Source: Glycomyces albidus
GTDB lineage: Bacteria > Actinomycetota > Actinomycetes > Mycobacteriales > Micromonosporaceae
Direction of reading: 5' to 3'
DNA length: 64,000 bases
Assembly: GCF_009451885.1 (NCBI RefSeq)
Contig: NZ_WIAO01000024.1
Location: 1-64,000, forward strand
The position numbers were made by a program, and so were the translations under genes. The notes beneath the pieces are model-generated. The model made no database searches. It worked only from the letters and a program-made list of their open reading frames with translations, and had not been told where the DNA came from. Of the stretch, positions 15,730 to 23,562 are shown piece after piece (the first letter of the stretch is position 1; each line of letters starts with the position of its first letter).

Positions 15730-16977
15730 TCAGACCTGGTTGTACAGGGCTTCGAACGCGGCCGCCGCGATCTCGTCGGCGCTGCAGTAGCCGTCCTTGG
15801 TGTCGCGCAGGCGCTGCGCGTGGCCGGTGCAGGCGCCGGAGATCTGCCCGGTGGTGCTGATCGCCTCCTGGCAGGAGCCGTTGTAGGAGTTCGCGAAGAA
15901 GACGCCGGTGAGTCCCCAGGTCATCTCCTCCGAGGCGGCCGCGGTCGCCACCGAGTTGATCGCGTCGCCGTTGCCGGAGAGCCGGTCGAGTTCGGCGGCG
16001 AGCGCGTCGAGTTCGTCGAGTTGGACGGTGAGGCCCTCGGCGCTGGCGGCGGAGGCCGGAGCGGACGGCGCGTCCCCGGCCGTGAGCTGCTGGTAGCCGG
16101 CCGAGGCCGTGCCGAGCCCGGCGGTGATGCCGCCGGTGACGAGCCCGCGCATGAGGACCGCCTTCCACAGCGGCTTGCCCGCGGGCAGGAAGAACTTCTC
16201 GAGCAGCGGGGCGATCTTCGCGAAGATCTTCCCGGCCGCCGCGAACTTGCTGAGCGCCCGCTGGATCGCCGTCATCGCCTTGACCATGCCGCTGAGGATG
16301 AACTCGGCGATGGCCGCGCCGAACGTGAACGAGCTGGCGGCGAGGGCGACGAGCCCGCGCATGATCAGCCACGACACCAGTTCGGACAGGATCGACTTGA
16401 TGACGTCGTAGATGGTCTGGGCGACCACTTCGGCCCACGCCAGGAGCTGCTTGATGCCGCCGGCCTCGTGCCCCATCGCGCCGATCGCGGCCGACAGCCC
16501 GTAGAGCTGGTTGTAGGCGGCGTCGGCCGCCGAGCCCGACCAGTTCGGGATGCAGGTCCCGACGGCGGTGCCGACCTCCTCGCCGAGCGCGCCGAGCGCC
16601 TCCTGGACCTGGGCCCAGACCTCCTGCTGCTGCGCCATCTGCCCGGGGTCGCCAGAGACCATCTCGAGCAGGTCGTTGAGCGGGGTGACCAGTTCGAGGA
16701 CGATGGTGAGGCCCGCGTTCGCGAGCGCGAACACGGGGTCCTTGATGGCCATGAGGCCGCCCGCCGCGAGCATGCCGAGGTCGGCGGTGATGCCGCCGGC
16801 GGCGTCGGCGAGGGAGCTGTCGCCGTTGACGGCGTCGTTGATCTCCTGGGCGATCCCGTAGACGGGCTTGGCCAGGGGGATGTCGTTCGCGATGCGTTCG
16901 CCCGCGCCGGGGCTCTCGACGGGGGCGTACTGGGTGATGTCGGACCCGTACCGGTCCGCGTTGCTCGGCTCTGCCAT
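15730..16977 (-). CDS. WXG membrane-active protein fused to an EspC-like C-terminal domain, 415 aa
   Basis: A 415-residue protein. The N-terminal part carries LVTPLNDLLEMVSG (about 95-108) and IPNWSGSAADAAYNQL (WXG near residue 146), followed by long hydrophobic helices (about 190-300). An Ala/Ser linker leads to a C-terminal domain (about 310-415) with LDELDALAAELDRLSG and MTWGLTGVFFANSYNG, homologous to the free EspC-like protein at 6225-6551. It thus joins in one chain what the 6551-5074 operon encodes as two. The start ATG follows GAGGCG. The gene lies 61 bases behind the coiled-coil membrane protein and FtsK-type ATPase on the same strand, a hallmark pairing for type VII secretion. No toxin domain is seen. 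Confidence 0.78.
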   Translation of the reverse strand: MAEPSNADRYGSDITQYAPVESPGAGERIANDIPLAKPVYGIAQEINDAVNGDSSLADAAGGITADLGMLAAGGLMAIKDPVFALANAGLTIVLELVTPLNDLLEMVSGDPGQMAQQQEVWAQVQEALGALGEEVGTAVGTCIPNWSGSAADAAYNQLYGLSAAIGAMGHEAGGIKQLLAWAEVVAQTIYDVIKSILSELVSWLIMRGLVALAASSFTFGAAIAEFILSGMVKAMTAIQRALSKFAAAGKIFAKIAPLLEKFFLPAGKPLWKAVLMRGLVTGGITAGLGTASAGYQQLTAGDAPSAPASAASAEGLTVQLDELDALAAELDRLSGNGDAINSVATAAASEEMTWGLTGVFFANSYNGSCQEAISTTGQISGACTGHAQRLRDTKDGYCSADEIAAAAFEALYNQV

Positions 16978-17038
16978 GGATTCGCCTCAAGGGGTGCGGT
17001 AGTGCTTCGGTCACCCGACTATAAGGGGCGGGTGCCGC

Positions 17039-17665
17039 TCAACTGAAGAACCCGAAGCACGCCACGAGCAGCGTCGACCCGCAGAGGACGAGGCCGAGCC
17101 GGAAGTTCCGCTCCAGCTTCGCGTGCTCGTCGCCGATGCGCGGCCGCGCGGCGACGCCGATCGTCAACCAGCCCAGGCAGAACGCCGCGAGCGGGGCGGC
17201 GATGAGGATCGCGGCCAGCAGGACCGCGCCGGTGAGGTCGTCGGCCCGGACGGTGCGCAGGACGACGAGCTGCACGATCAGGCACGCGAGCGCGAACGCC
17301 CCGTAGACGAGCCCGTTGCGCTCGTCGGCGCGCCACCGCGGCAGCCACGGCGCCCGGTGCGCGAGGAACCGGGCTTCTTCGAGTTCGGTCGCGGCCGTGT
17401 GGAGGTCGGATTCGGCGGCGGCGAGTTCGGCGTTCGGGTCGCCGAGGGGCGCGGGCGGGGCGGTGCGCGGCGGGGGCGCGGTGCGGGCGGCGCGGGCGAG
17501 TTCGTCGACGGCGGCGCGATGGGCGGCGGCCTCGTCGGCGAGCCGCCGGGTGCGCTGGCCGAGGGTCTCGGCGGCGGTGGCGGTGCGGGCGGCGGCTTCG
17601 TCGGCGGTGCGGCGGGCCTCGTCGAGGCGGCGCAGCTGGGCGAGGTAGTCGTCGAAGGCGCTCAC
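17039..17665 (-). CDS. Coiled-coil protein with two transmembrane helices, 208 aa
   Basis: A 208-residue protein. Residues 1-70 form an Ala/Glu/Arg-rich coiled coil; a Pro-rich hinge (RTAPPPRTAPPAP) follows, then a short charged helix, two transmembrane segments (about 132-148 and 153-172) and a third hydrophobic stretch at the C-terminus (about 192-206). The GTG start (17663-17665) overlaps the upstream FtsK-type gene by four bases, so the two are translationally coupled. I infer that it anchors the soluble ATPase to the membrane, similar to the division of labour between EccCa and EccCb. No family is recognised. Confidence 0.65.
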   Translation of the reverse strand: MSAFDDYLAQLRRLDEARRTADEAAARTATAAETLGQRTRRLADEAAAHRAAVDELARAARTAPPPRTAPPAPLGDPNAELAAAESDLHTAATELEEARFLAHRAPWLPRWRADERNGLVYGAFALACLIVQLVVLRTVRADDLTGAVLLAAILIAAPLAAFCLGWLTIGVAARPRIGDEHAKLERNFRLGLVLCGSTLLVACFGFFS

Positions 17666-20085
17666 TGGCGGGTCCTCTCGATCGCGGTGCCGTCGCCGCT
17701 GCGCTGCGGGCCGGGCGCGTGGGCTTCGGGGCGGGTGAACGGGACGACGAGCCGTCCGCCCGCGGTGTCGGCGTGCCGGTCGACCAGGAGCGCGCGGCCC
17801 GGCCGGGGGTTCCAGTGCTGGAACTGGGGTCCGAAGTGGCCCATGAGTTCGCTGCCGGGGAGGTTGAGGACGAGTGCGCAGGCGACGTCTTCGCGTCCGG
17901 CGCTGCCGCCGATGTCGTCGGTGAAGCGGCGGAGGCTGCGCCACCAGCCGAGGACGTGGACGCCGCGGGCGGGCCCGGTGCGCAGGAGGTCGCGGAGGGC
18001 CTTCTGGCCCTTGGCGTCGAGGGCGGCGGCGTCGAGGCCCCACGCGGCGAGGACGGTGTCGTCGGGGACCTCCGCGAGTGCGGCGCCGAACCCGTCGGGG
18101 GTGACCTGGGCGGCGGTGTGCCGCAGGTCGGCGTTGCCGGTGAAGTCGGCGCCCCAGAGGCGGGTGCCGTTGCCGGCCAGGGCTTCGACGGCCGCTTCGA
18201 GGGCTTCGCCGCCGGCCGGGTCGGAGCCGAGGACGGCGAGGTTGCGGCCGGGCCGGCGGTCGAGGTCGACGCCGGCGGCCGCGAGGTGGAGCGAGACCTC
18301 GCGGCCGAGGAGCGCCCGGCCCGGCCGCCGCTCCCCGGGCAGGGTCTCGGCGAGGTGGACGGGCCGGTAGCCGTAGAAGACGCGGGGCGCGCCGACGCCG
18401 CTGTGGGCCCGCCCGAGCTGCTCGCGCAGCCGCAGCATGACCTCGGCGTCGGTGTCGGGGAAGCGGGCGATCCGGTCGGCGCCGGCGGTGCCGCCCTCGG
18501 GGTTGACGACGACCTGCCCGAGCGAGATCCGCGCGGCCGCATCGTTGTTCGGTTCCAGGACGGTGCGGGCGCCGGGGAGGGCGATGCGCATCGGGAACTG
18601 CCCGAAGATCGAGTCCTTCTTGGCCCACAGCGCCTCGATGCCGGAGATCGTCTGCGACGCGAGCACGAGGTGGACGCCGTACGAGCGGCCCTTGCGGGCC
18701 AGGTTCTCCAGGAGCGCGACCGCTTCCGAGGCGACCCGGTCGTTCCCGGCGAGGAGCACCTGGAACTCGTCGGCGACGCAGACGATCCGCGGGTACGCCT
18801 CGTGCTGCCGCAGCCCCGAGAACGACGCGCTGCCGTAGCGCTTCATGACGGTGGAGCGGCGCGTCATCTCCTCGTTGAGCGTCTTGAGGACCGCGAGCCC
18901 GTACTCGCGGTCGGACTCGACGCCGACGGCGCGCGCGTGCGGGATGAAGCTCGGGTCGCGCTCGGTCGGGATGAACTCGGTGAACGACACGCCCTCTTTG
19001 AAGTCGAGGAGGAACAGCGCCAGATCCGAAGGGGCGTACCGGGACGCGAGCCCGTAGAGCACGTCGAGGAGGAACACGGTCTTGCCGCCGCCGGTGCGTC
19101 CGCCGACGAGCCAGTGCGGGGTCGCGTCGTCGAACCGCAGCCGCACCTCCCCGGCCGCGTCGCGTCCGATGAGGACTTCGAGGCCGCGGGCCGGGTCGCC
19201 CGATTCGGGGGCGGCGGGGATGAGGTCGCTGAACGAGAGGGTCGCGGCGGCCTTGGCGCGCTCGGCGAGCCGGACCGCCTCGCCGGCCACGAAGGACGGA
19301 TCGGGCGCGTCGGGCCAGGCGACGGGCGCGGCCAGGCGGTCGCCGCGGCCGAACGGCGCCGCGGGCGGGTTCGCGATCTCGACGTGCTCGCCGACCGCGT
19401 GCATGACGGCGGCCCGCGGCAGCTCCGGCAGGCCGCAGCCGAGGACCGTGACGCCGTGCGCGAGACCGGATCTCGCGAGGGCGTCGATCCGCTCGACGAG
19501 GGTCCGCGGGGCGTCGCCGAGCGATGCGACGACGAGGAGCATCCGGTCGGTGCGCCGACCCGCGATGTGCTCGGCCACTTGGGATTCGGCGAGGGCGACC
19601 GCGTCGGCGGCGGCGCGCGCGTCCGTCGCGACCGCCTCGATCACGCCCGCGTCGGCGAGCGGCCGCAGCGGCGCGAACGAGGCGCCGAGCGTCGCCGTGT
19701 CGATCCCGACGACGCGCAGCCCGCCGGGTTCGCGGGTCGCGACCGCGTGCAGGACCGCGGTCCGCACCAGCGCCGCGACGCCGTCGACGCGCGCGTCGAC
19801 CGAGGTCGCGAGGTGCCCGCGGGCGCCGAAGGGCACCAGCAGCGGCACCGACCGGCCCTCGTGCAGGACGACGCGGCCCGCTTGGAGCAGTTCGGGATCG
19901 GTGCGCAGCTGCTGTGCGGAAGCGGCGGCCGCGTCGGCGATCTGGCGTTCGGCGGCCAGGAGCGCGGGGTCCACAGGGGTCTGGAAGGCGGCGTCGCCGA
20001 GGCGCTGGGCCGCGAGCCCGGCCCGGGCGGCGGCCGCGTCGCAGGCCGCGGCCGCGTTCGCCAGTGCAGTCTGGAAACCGGGCAC
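17662..20085 (-). CDS. FtsK/SpoIIIE-domain ATPase, 807 aa
   Basis: An 807-residue protein without transmembrane helices. The N-terminal 290 residues are helical then alpha/beta; the FtsK/SpoIIIE ATPase core has Walker A GGRTGGGKT at 328-336, LLDFKEGVSF near 359-368, and Walker B IVCVADEF at 434-441, followed by ASQTI. A C-terminal alpha/beta region (about 560-780) looks like a second, degenerate nucleotide-binding-type domain with no clear Walker motif. GTG start with GGAGG five bases upstream. T7SS ATPases (EccC/EssC) and DNA translocases share this fold; operon linkage to a WXG protein favours secretion, while linkage to the divergent AAA/BRCT genes leaves DNA translocation possible. Confidence 0.82.
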   Translation of the reverse strand: MPGFQTALANAAAACDAAAARAGLAAQRLGDAAFQTPVDPALLAAERQIADAAAASAQQLRTDPELLQAGRVVLHEGRSVPLLVPFGARGHLATSVDARVDGVAALVRTAVLHAVATREPGGLRVVGIDTATLGASFAPLRPLADAGVIEAVATDARAAADAVALAESQVAEHIAGRRTDRMLLVVASLGDAPRTLVERIDALARSGLAHGVTVLGCGLPELPRAAVMHAVGEHVEIANPPAAPFGRGDRLAAPVAWPDAPDPSFVAGEAVRLAERAKAAATLSFSDLIPAAPESGDPARGLEVLIGRDAAGEVRLRFDDATPHWLVGGRTGGGKTVFLLDVLYGLASRYAPSDLALFLLDFKEGVSFTEFIPTERDPSFIPHARAVGVESDREYGLAVLKTLNEEMTRRSTVMKRYGSASFSGLRQHEAYPRIVCVADEFQVLLAGNDRVASEAVALLENLARKGRSYGVHLVLASQTISGIEALWAKKDSIFGQFPMRIALPGARTVLEPNNDAAARISLGQVVVNPEGGTAGADRIARFPDTDAEVMLRLREQLGRAHSGVGAPRVFYGYRPVHLAETLPGERRPGRALLGREVSLHLAAAGVDLDRRPGRNLAVLGSDPAGGEALEAAVEALAGNGTRLWGADFTGNADLRHTAAQVTPDGFGAALAEVPDDTVLAAWGLDAAALDAKGQKALRDLLRTGPARGVHVLGWWRSLRRFTDDIGGSAGREDVACALVLNLPGSELMGHFGPQFQHWNPRPGRALLVDRHADTAGGRLVVPFTRPEAHAPGPQRSGDGTAIERTRQ

Positions 20086-20446
20086 CGGGCCTCCCCTTCA
20101 AGCGGGATCGGGACCGCACCGGGCGCGCCCGGACGGCGACTGTACAACCGGTCACACCTTATCGCGGACCGGCTCGGCGCGGCCGCTCGCGCGGCGCGGC
20201 CGGCGGCCCCCTGCGTCTGAGTGCGGCGGCGCCGACGCCCGCTTCGCGCAGCCTTCCCCCGATGGGGCGCGTGCACTACCCTAGAGGCAAGGCCCTAGAA
20301 GCAAGCCCGAACTCGCTGACCCGAGTGCCCTGACCCGACATCCCGCGTGCGAGGACCGCCCAGCGCGCGACACACAGAACCGAGACGCGACCGCGCGCCG
20401 CCCCGGCGAGCGGACCCTCGGATTCGCCAAGAAGGACCCGTGCCCC
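20086..20446. other. Divergent intergenic region between FtsK/WXG and flotillin operons
   Basis: These 361 bases separate two divergent start codons and must hold promoters for both operons. On the plus strand TACCCT at 20277-20282 could be a -10 element, which would leave an untranslated leader of about 155 bases before 20447; no clear -35 is seen. No ORF with coding character, RNA gene or strong hairpin was found. Confidence 0.4.
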
Positions 20447-21103
20447 ATGAGTGAGTTCCTGGATATCGCCCTATCCTTCCCTCCGGTCGTCTTCTCCTTC
20501 GGCCTCATCGTCGTGGTCCTGTACTGGCTCTCGGTCATCGTCGGCGCCCTCGACGTGGACGTCGTCGACGTCGGGGCCGACCCCGAGATCGAGGCCGGCG
20601 GGTTCTGGGGCGCGTTCGGGTTCGGCGCCGTCCCGGTCACCGTCGTCCTGTCCCTGTGGATCACCCTGGGCTGGATCGTCACCGTCCTCGGCGCCACCTG
20701 GGTGCGCAGCGCCGACGTGTTCATCCCGGCCGCAGCCTCCGGCGCGGCCGTGCTCGTCGCCGGCCTCGGCGTCGGCATGCTCGGCGCGAAGCTCCTCACC
20801 CGGCCGCTGTCGCGGCTCTTCGACGACGCGCCCGCCACCAAGCACGCCGACCTCGTCGGCAAGGTCGGCGTCGTCCGCACCGGCACCGTCACCCTCGACT
20901 CCGGGCAGGCCGAGATCGTCGACGAGGAGGGCGCGGTGATCCTCATCAACGTCCGCCGCTCCCCGCACGAGCCCGAAGGACTCGACGACAGCCTCTTCTC
21001 GCGCCATTCGAAAGTGGTCGTATTCGACTACGACGAGCTCGACCGCGTATTCCTCGTCGTCCCCGTCGCACTGCCTCCGGACATCGCCGTCCTGGACGCA
21101 TAG
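20447..21103 (+). CDS. YqiJ/NfeD-like OB-fold membrane protein (flotillin partner), 218 aa
   Basis: A 218-residue protein with three hydrophobic segments (about 12-34, 55-82 and 88-110), then a C-terminal beta-rich domain (about 125-205) with DLVGKVGVVRTGTV, GAVILINVRR and KVVVFDYDE. This is the arrangement of the YqiJ/YuaF (NfeD-like) group, whose OB-fold domain sits on one face of the membrane and whose gene is paired with a flotillin. Here a flotillin gene follows 173 bases downstream on the same strand, which supports the call. In Bacillus and E. coli the pair organises membrane microdomains; the same role is inferred here. First gene of a four-gene operon candidate. Confidence 0.75.
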   Translation: MSEFLDIALSFPPVVFSFGLIVVVLYWLSVIVGALDVDVVDVGADPEIEAGGFWGAFGFGAVPVTVVLSLWITLGWIVTVLGATWVRSADVFIPAAASGAAVLVAGLGVGMLGAKLLTRPLSRLFDDAPATKHADLVGKVGVVRTGTVTLDSGQAEIVDEEGAVILINVRRSPHEPEGLDDSLFSRHSKVVVFDYDELDRVFLVVPVALPPDIAVLDA

Positions 21104-21176
21104 CCCCCGAATTCGTGCCGGGGCCGCATTCGCGGACCCCGGAAGCGGCACGCCTTGGATATCGTGGCGTCACGCC

Positions 21177-21224
21177 CGCGACCATGCGCCCGCAACCGCG
21201 CACTCGCGACCGTGCGCCCGCAAC
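21177..21224 (+). repeat. Short tandem-like repeat upstream of the flotillin gene
   Basis: A 20-base unit (21177-21196 and 21205-21224) occurs twice with one mismatch and a period of 28. It lies in the 173-base gap before the flotillin gene. It may be a protein-binding site or simply local duplication. Confidence 0.45.
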
Positions 21225-21276
21225 ACCACGCCCATGACTCCCGAACCCCCATTGAAGTCTCGTTAGGAACCACCGA

Positions 21277-23346
21277 ATGGACGCCTCCAACTCGGCAACG
21301 CTGATCACGCTCGTGGTCGCCGCGCTCATCTTCCTGGGCCTGCTGCTCATGATCATCCGGCTCTACCGGAAGGTCGCCCCGGGCCAGGCGCTCGTCGTCA
21401 CCAAGCTCCGCACCCGGAAGGTCTCGTTCACGTCCGCGCTGGTCCTGCCGATCATCCACCGCGCCGAGTACATGGACATCTCGGTCAAGACGATCGAGAT
21501 CAACCGCGCCGGCAAGGACGGGCTGATCTGCCAGGACAACATCCGCGCCGACATCTCCATCACGTTCTTCGTGCGGGTGAACGCGACCGCCGACGACGTC
21601 ATCAACGTCGCCGGCGCCATCGGCACCAAGCGCGCCTCCGACCAGGACACGCTGCAGGAGCTGTTCAACGCCAAGTTCTCCGAGGCCGTCAAGACCGTCG
21701 GCAAGCAGCTCGACTTCACCGACCTCTACACGAACCGCGACGAGTTCCGCGACCGCATCCTCAACGTCATCGGCACCGACCTCAACGGCTACTCGCTCGA
21801 GGACGCCGCGATCGACTACCTCGAGCAGACCCCGCTCGAGCACCTCGACCCGCAGAACATCCTCGACGCCCAGGGCATTCGCAAGATCACCGAGCTGACG
21901 GCGATCGAAGCGGTGACCACGAACGAGCACCGCCGCCACGAGGAGAAGGAGATCAAGCGCCAGAACGTCGAGGCCCGCGAGGCCGTGCTCGAACTCGAGC
22001 GCCGCCAGACCGAGGCCGAGATCCGCCAGCAGCGCGAGATCGACACCCTCCGCGCCCGCGAGGCCGCCGAGGTCGCGAAGGTCCAAGCCGAGGAGCGCCT
22101 CAAGTCCGAGACCGCCCGGATCAGGACCGAGGAGGCCACGGGCATCCAGCACGAGAACCGCCTCCGCGAGATCGCCGTCGCCGAGAAGAACCGTGAGCGC
22201 GTCATCGCCGTCGAGACCGAGCGCATCGAGAAGGACCGCATCCTCGAGGTCGTCGCCCGCGAACGCGAGGAAGAACTCGCCCGCATCGCCGCCAACAAGG
22301 AGCTCGAGGCGCAGAAGCGCGACATCGCCGACGTCATCCGCGAGCGCATCGCCGTCGAGAAGACCGTCGCCGAGCAGGAAGAGGGCATCAAGCGCCTGCG
22401 CGCCACCGAGGAGGCCGAGCGCGAGCGCCAGCGCGTCATCATCCTCGCCGAGGCCGAAGCCCAGGAGAGCCTGGTCAAGGACATCAAGCGCGCCGAAGCC
22501 GCCGAGGTCGCCTCCAAGCACCTCGCGCGCCAGCGCCTCACCGAGGCCGAGGCCGCCCAGCAGGCCGCCGAGCTGGAGGCCCGCGCGAAGATCCGCCAGG
22601 CCGAAGGGGACCAGGCCATCGCGGCCGCCCCGGGCCTCGCCGAGGTCCAGGTCCGCGAGGCCGAGGCCGACGCGATCGAGAAGGGCGGGCTCGCCGAGGC
22701 GAAGGCCGCCGAGGCGAAGGGCCTGGCCGAAGCCGAGGCCCAGGCCGCCATCGGCAAGGCCGAGGCGACCGCGACCGCCGCGAAGGGCACCGCCGAGGCG
22801 AACGCCCTGCGCGAGAAGCTCGTCGCCGAGTCCGCCGGCCTCACCGAGAAGGCCGCCGCCATGGACGCGCTGTCCGAGGCGTCCCGCGGCCACGAGGAGT
22901 ACCGCCTGCGCCTGGAGATGGAGAAGGAGCTGCGTGCCGCCGAGATCGAGGCCCGCCGGTCCATCGCCGAACAGCAGGCGAACGTCATCGCCACCGGCCT
23001 GTCGAAGGCCGACATCTCCCTGGTCGGCGGCGACGCCCAGTTCTTCGACCGGGTCGTCGGCGCGATCGGCTACGGCAAGGCCGTCGACGGGTTCGTCGCC
23101 CACTCCGAGGTCGCGCAGACCGCGGTCGCGGCCTGGGGCAACGGGTCCACGTCGTTCGCCGAGGACCTCAAGGGCGTCCTCGCCGGCATCGGCACCGAGG
23201 ACGTCAAGAACCTCACCGTCTCCGCCGCGCTCCTGAAGCTCATCCAGGGCGGCGGCGACGAGGGCTCCTTGAACGGCCTGCTCGCCAAGGCCCGCGAGCT
23301 CGGCGTCGCCGAGAAGCCGGCGCTCGAGATCGCCACCGCCAGATAG
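21277..23346 (+). CDS. Flotillin-family SPFH protein (YqiK-like), 689 aa
   Basis: A 689-residue flotillin. One N-terminal membrane helix (about 8-28), the SPFH/PHB domain (about 30-210, with RADISITFFVRVNATADDV and ALVVTKLRTRK), then a very long charged coiled coil (about 220-560) made of EAEA and RAEA repeats, ending in a small globular C-terminus (about 560-689). Length and architecture fit YqiK-type flotillins. It would form oligomeric lattices on the inner membrane face. The preceding gene is its expected OB-fold partner. Two tandem hairpins separate it from the giant ATPase gene. An N-terminal proximal palmitoylation-like Cys is not needed in bacteria and is absent. Confidence 0.9.
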   Translation: MDASNSATLITLVVAALIFLGLLLMIIRLYRKVAPGQALVVTKLRTRKVSFTSALVLPIIHRAEYMDISVKTIEINRAGKDGLICQDNIRADISITFFVRVNATADDVINVAGAIGTKRASDQDTLQELFNAKFSEAVKTVGKQLDFTDLYTNRDEFRDRILNVIGTDLNGYSLEDAAIDYLEQTPLEHLDPQNILDAQGIRKITELTAIEAVTTNEHRRHEEKEIKRQNVEAREAVLELERRQTEAEIRQQREIDTLRAREAAEVAKVQAEERLKSETARIRTEEATGIQHENRLREIAVAEKNRERVIAVETERIEKDRILEVVAREREEELARIAANKELEAQKRDIADVIRERIAVEKTVAEQEEGIKRLRATEEAERERQRVIILAEAEAQESLVKDIKRAEAAEVASKHLARQRLTEAEAAQQAAELEARAKIRQAEGDQAIAAAPGLAEVQVREAEADAIEKGGLAEAKAAEAKGLAEAEAQAAIGKAEATATAAKGTAEANALREKLVAESAGLTEKAAAMDALSEASRGHEEYRLRLEMEKELRAAEIEARRSIAEQQANVIATGLSKADISLVGGDAQFFDRVVGAIGYGKAVDGFVAHSEVAQTAVAAWGNGSTSFAEDLKGVLAGIGTEDVKNLTVSAALLKLIQGGGDEGSLNGLLAKARELGVAEKPALEIATAR

Positions 23347-23355
23347 CGGACCGCC

Positions 23356-23386
23356 CGCAGGCGGAGCCGGACCGGCTCCGCCTGCG
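23356..23386 (+). terminator. Strong hairpin directly after the flotillin gene
   Basis: A near-perfect inverted repeat (23356-23370 with 23372-23386, 15 bases per arm, one central base) begins ten bases after the stop at 23346. It is not followed by a T-run. It could end part of the transcripts or protect the 3' end of the upstream message. Confidence 0.55.
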
Positions 23387-23391
23387 GACAC

Positions 23392-23411
23392 GGCCCTGTG
23401 CGAACAGGGCC
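23392..23411 (+). other. Second hairpin with GCGA tetraloop
   Basis: An 8-bp stem (23392-23399 with 23404-23411) closed by a GNRA-type GCGA loop lies six bases after the first hairpin. A 14-base direct repeat (23381-23394 and 23411-23424) brackets it. Together the two hairpins look like an intra-operon attenuator or processing site between flotillin and ATPase genes. Confidence 0.45.
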
Positions 23412-23562
23412 CTGCGGACACGGCACCGCGGAACCGGACCCCTCAGGGGCCCTTCGGATTCCGCAACCGGTCCGCCCGGCGGCCCGCGTCCGGACCGCCA
23501 CCGCCCCGACCTCGCTTCCGGTCGCGGGCCGCCCGCCGCTTCGACCGAACCCAGGGGAGCCC

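Noticed and set aside
20086-20446. Riboswitch or structured leader before the YqiJ-like gene
   Set aside because: No conserved riboswitch core or strong alternative hairpins could be found by eye.
21028-23421. A 797-codon open frame antisense to the flotillin gene
   Set aside because: Leu/Gly/Asp-rich repeats mirror the EAEA coiled-coil codons of the flotillin; no independent features.
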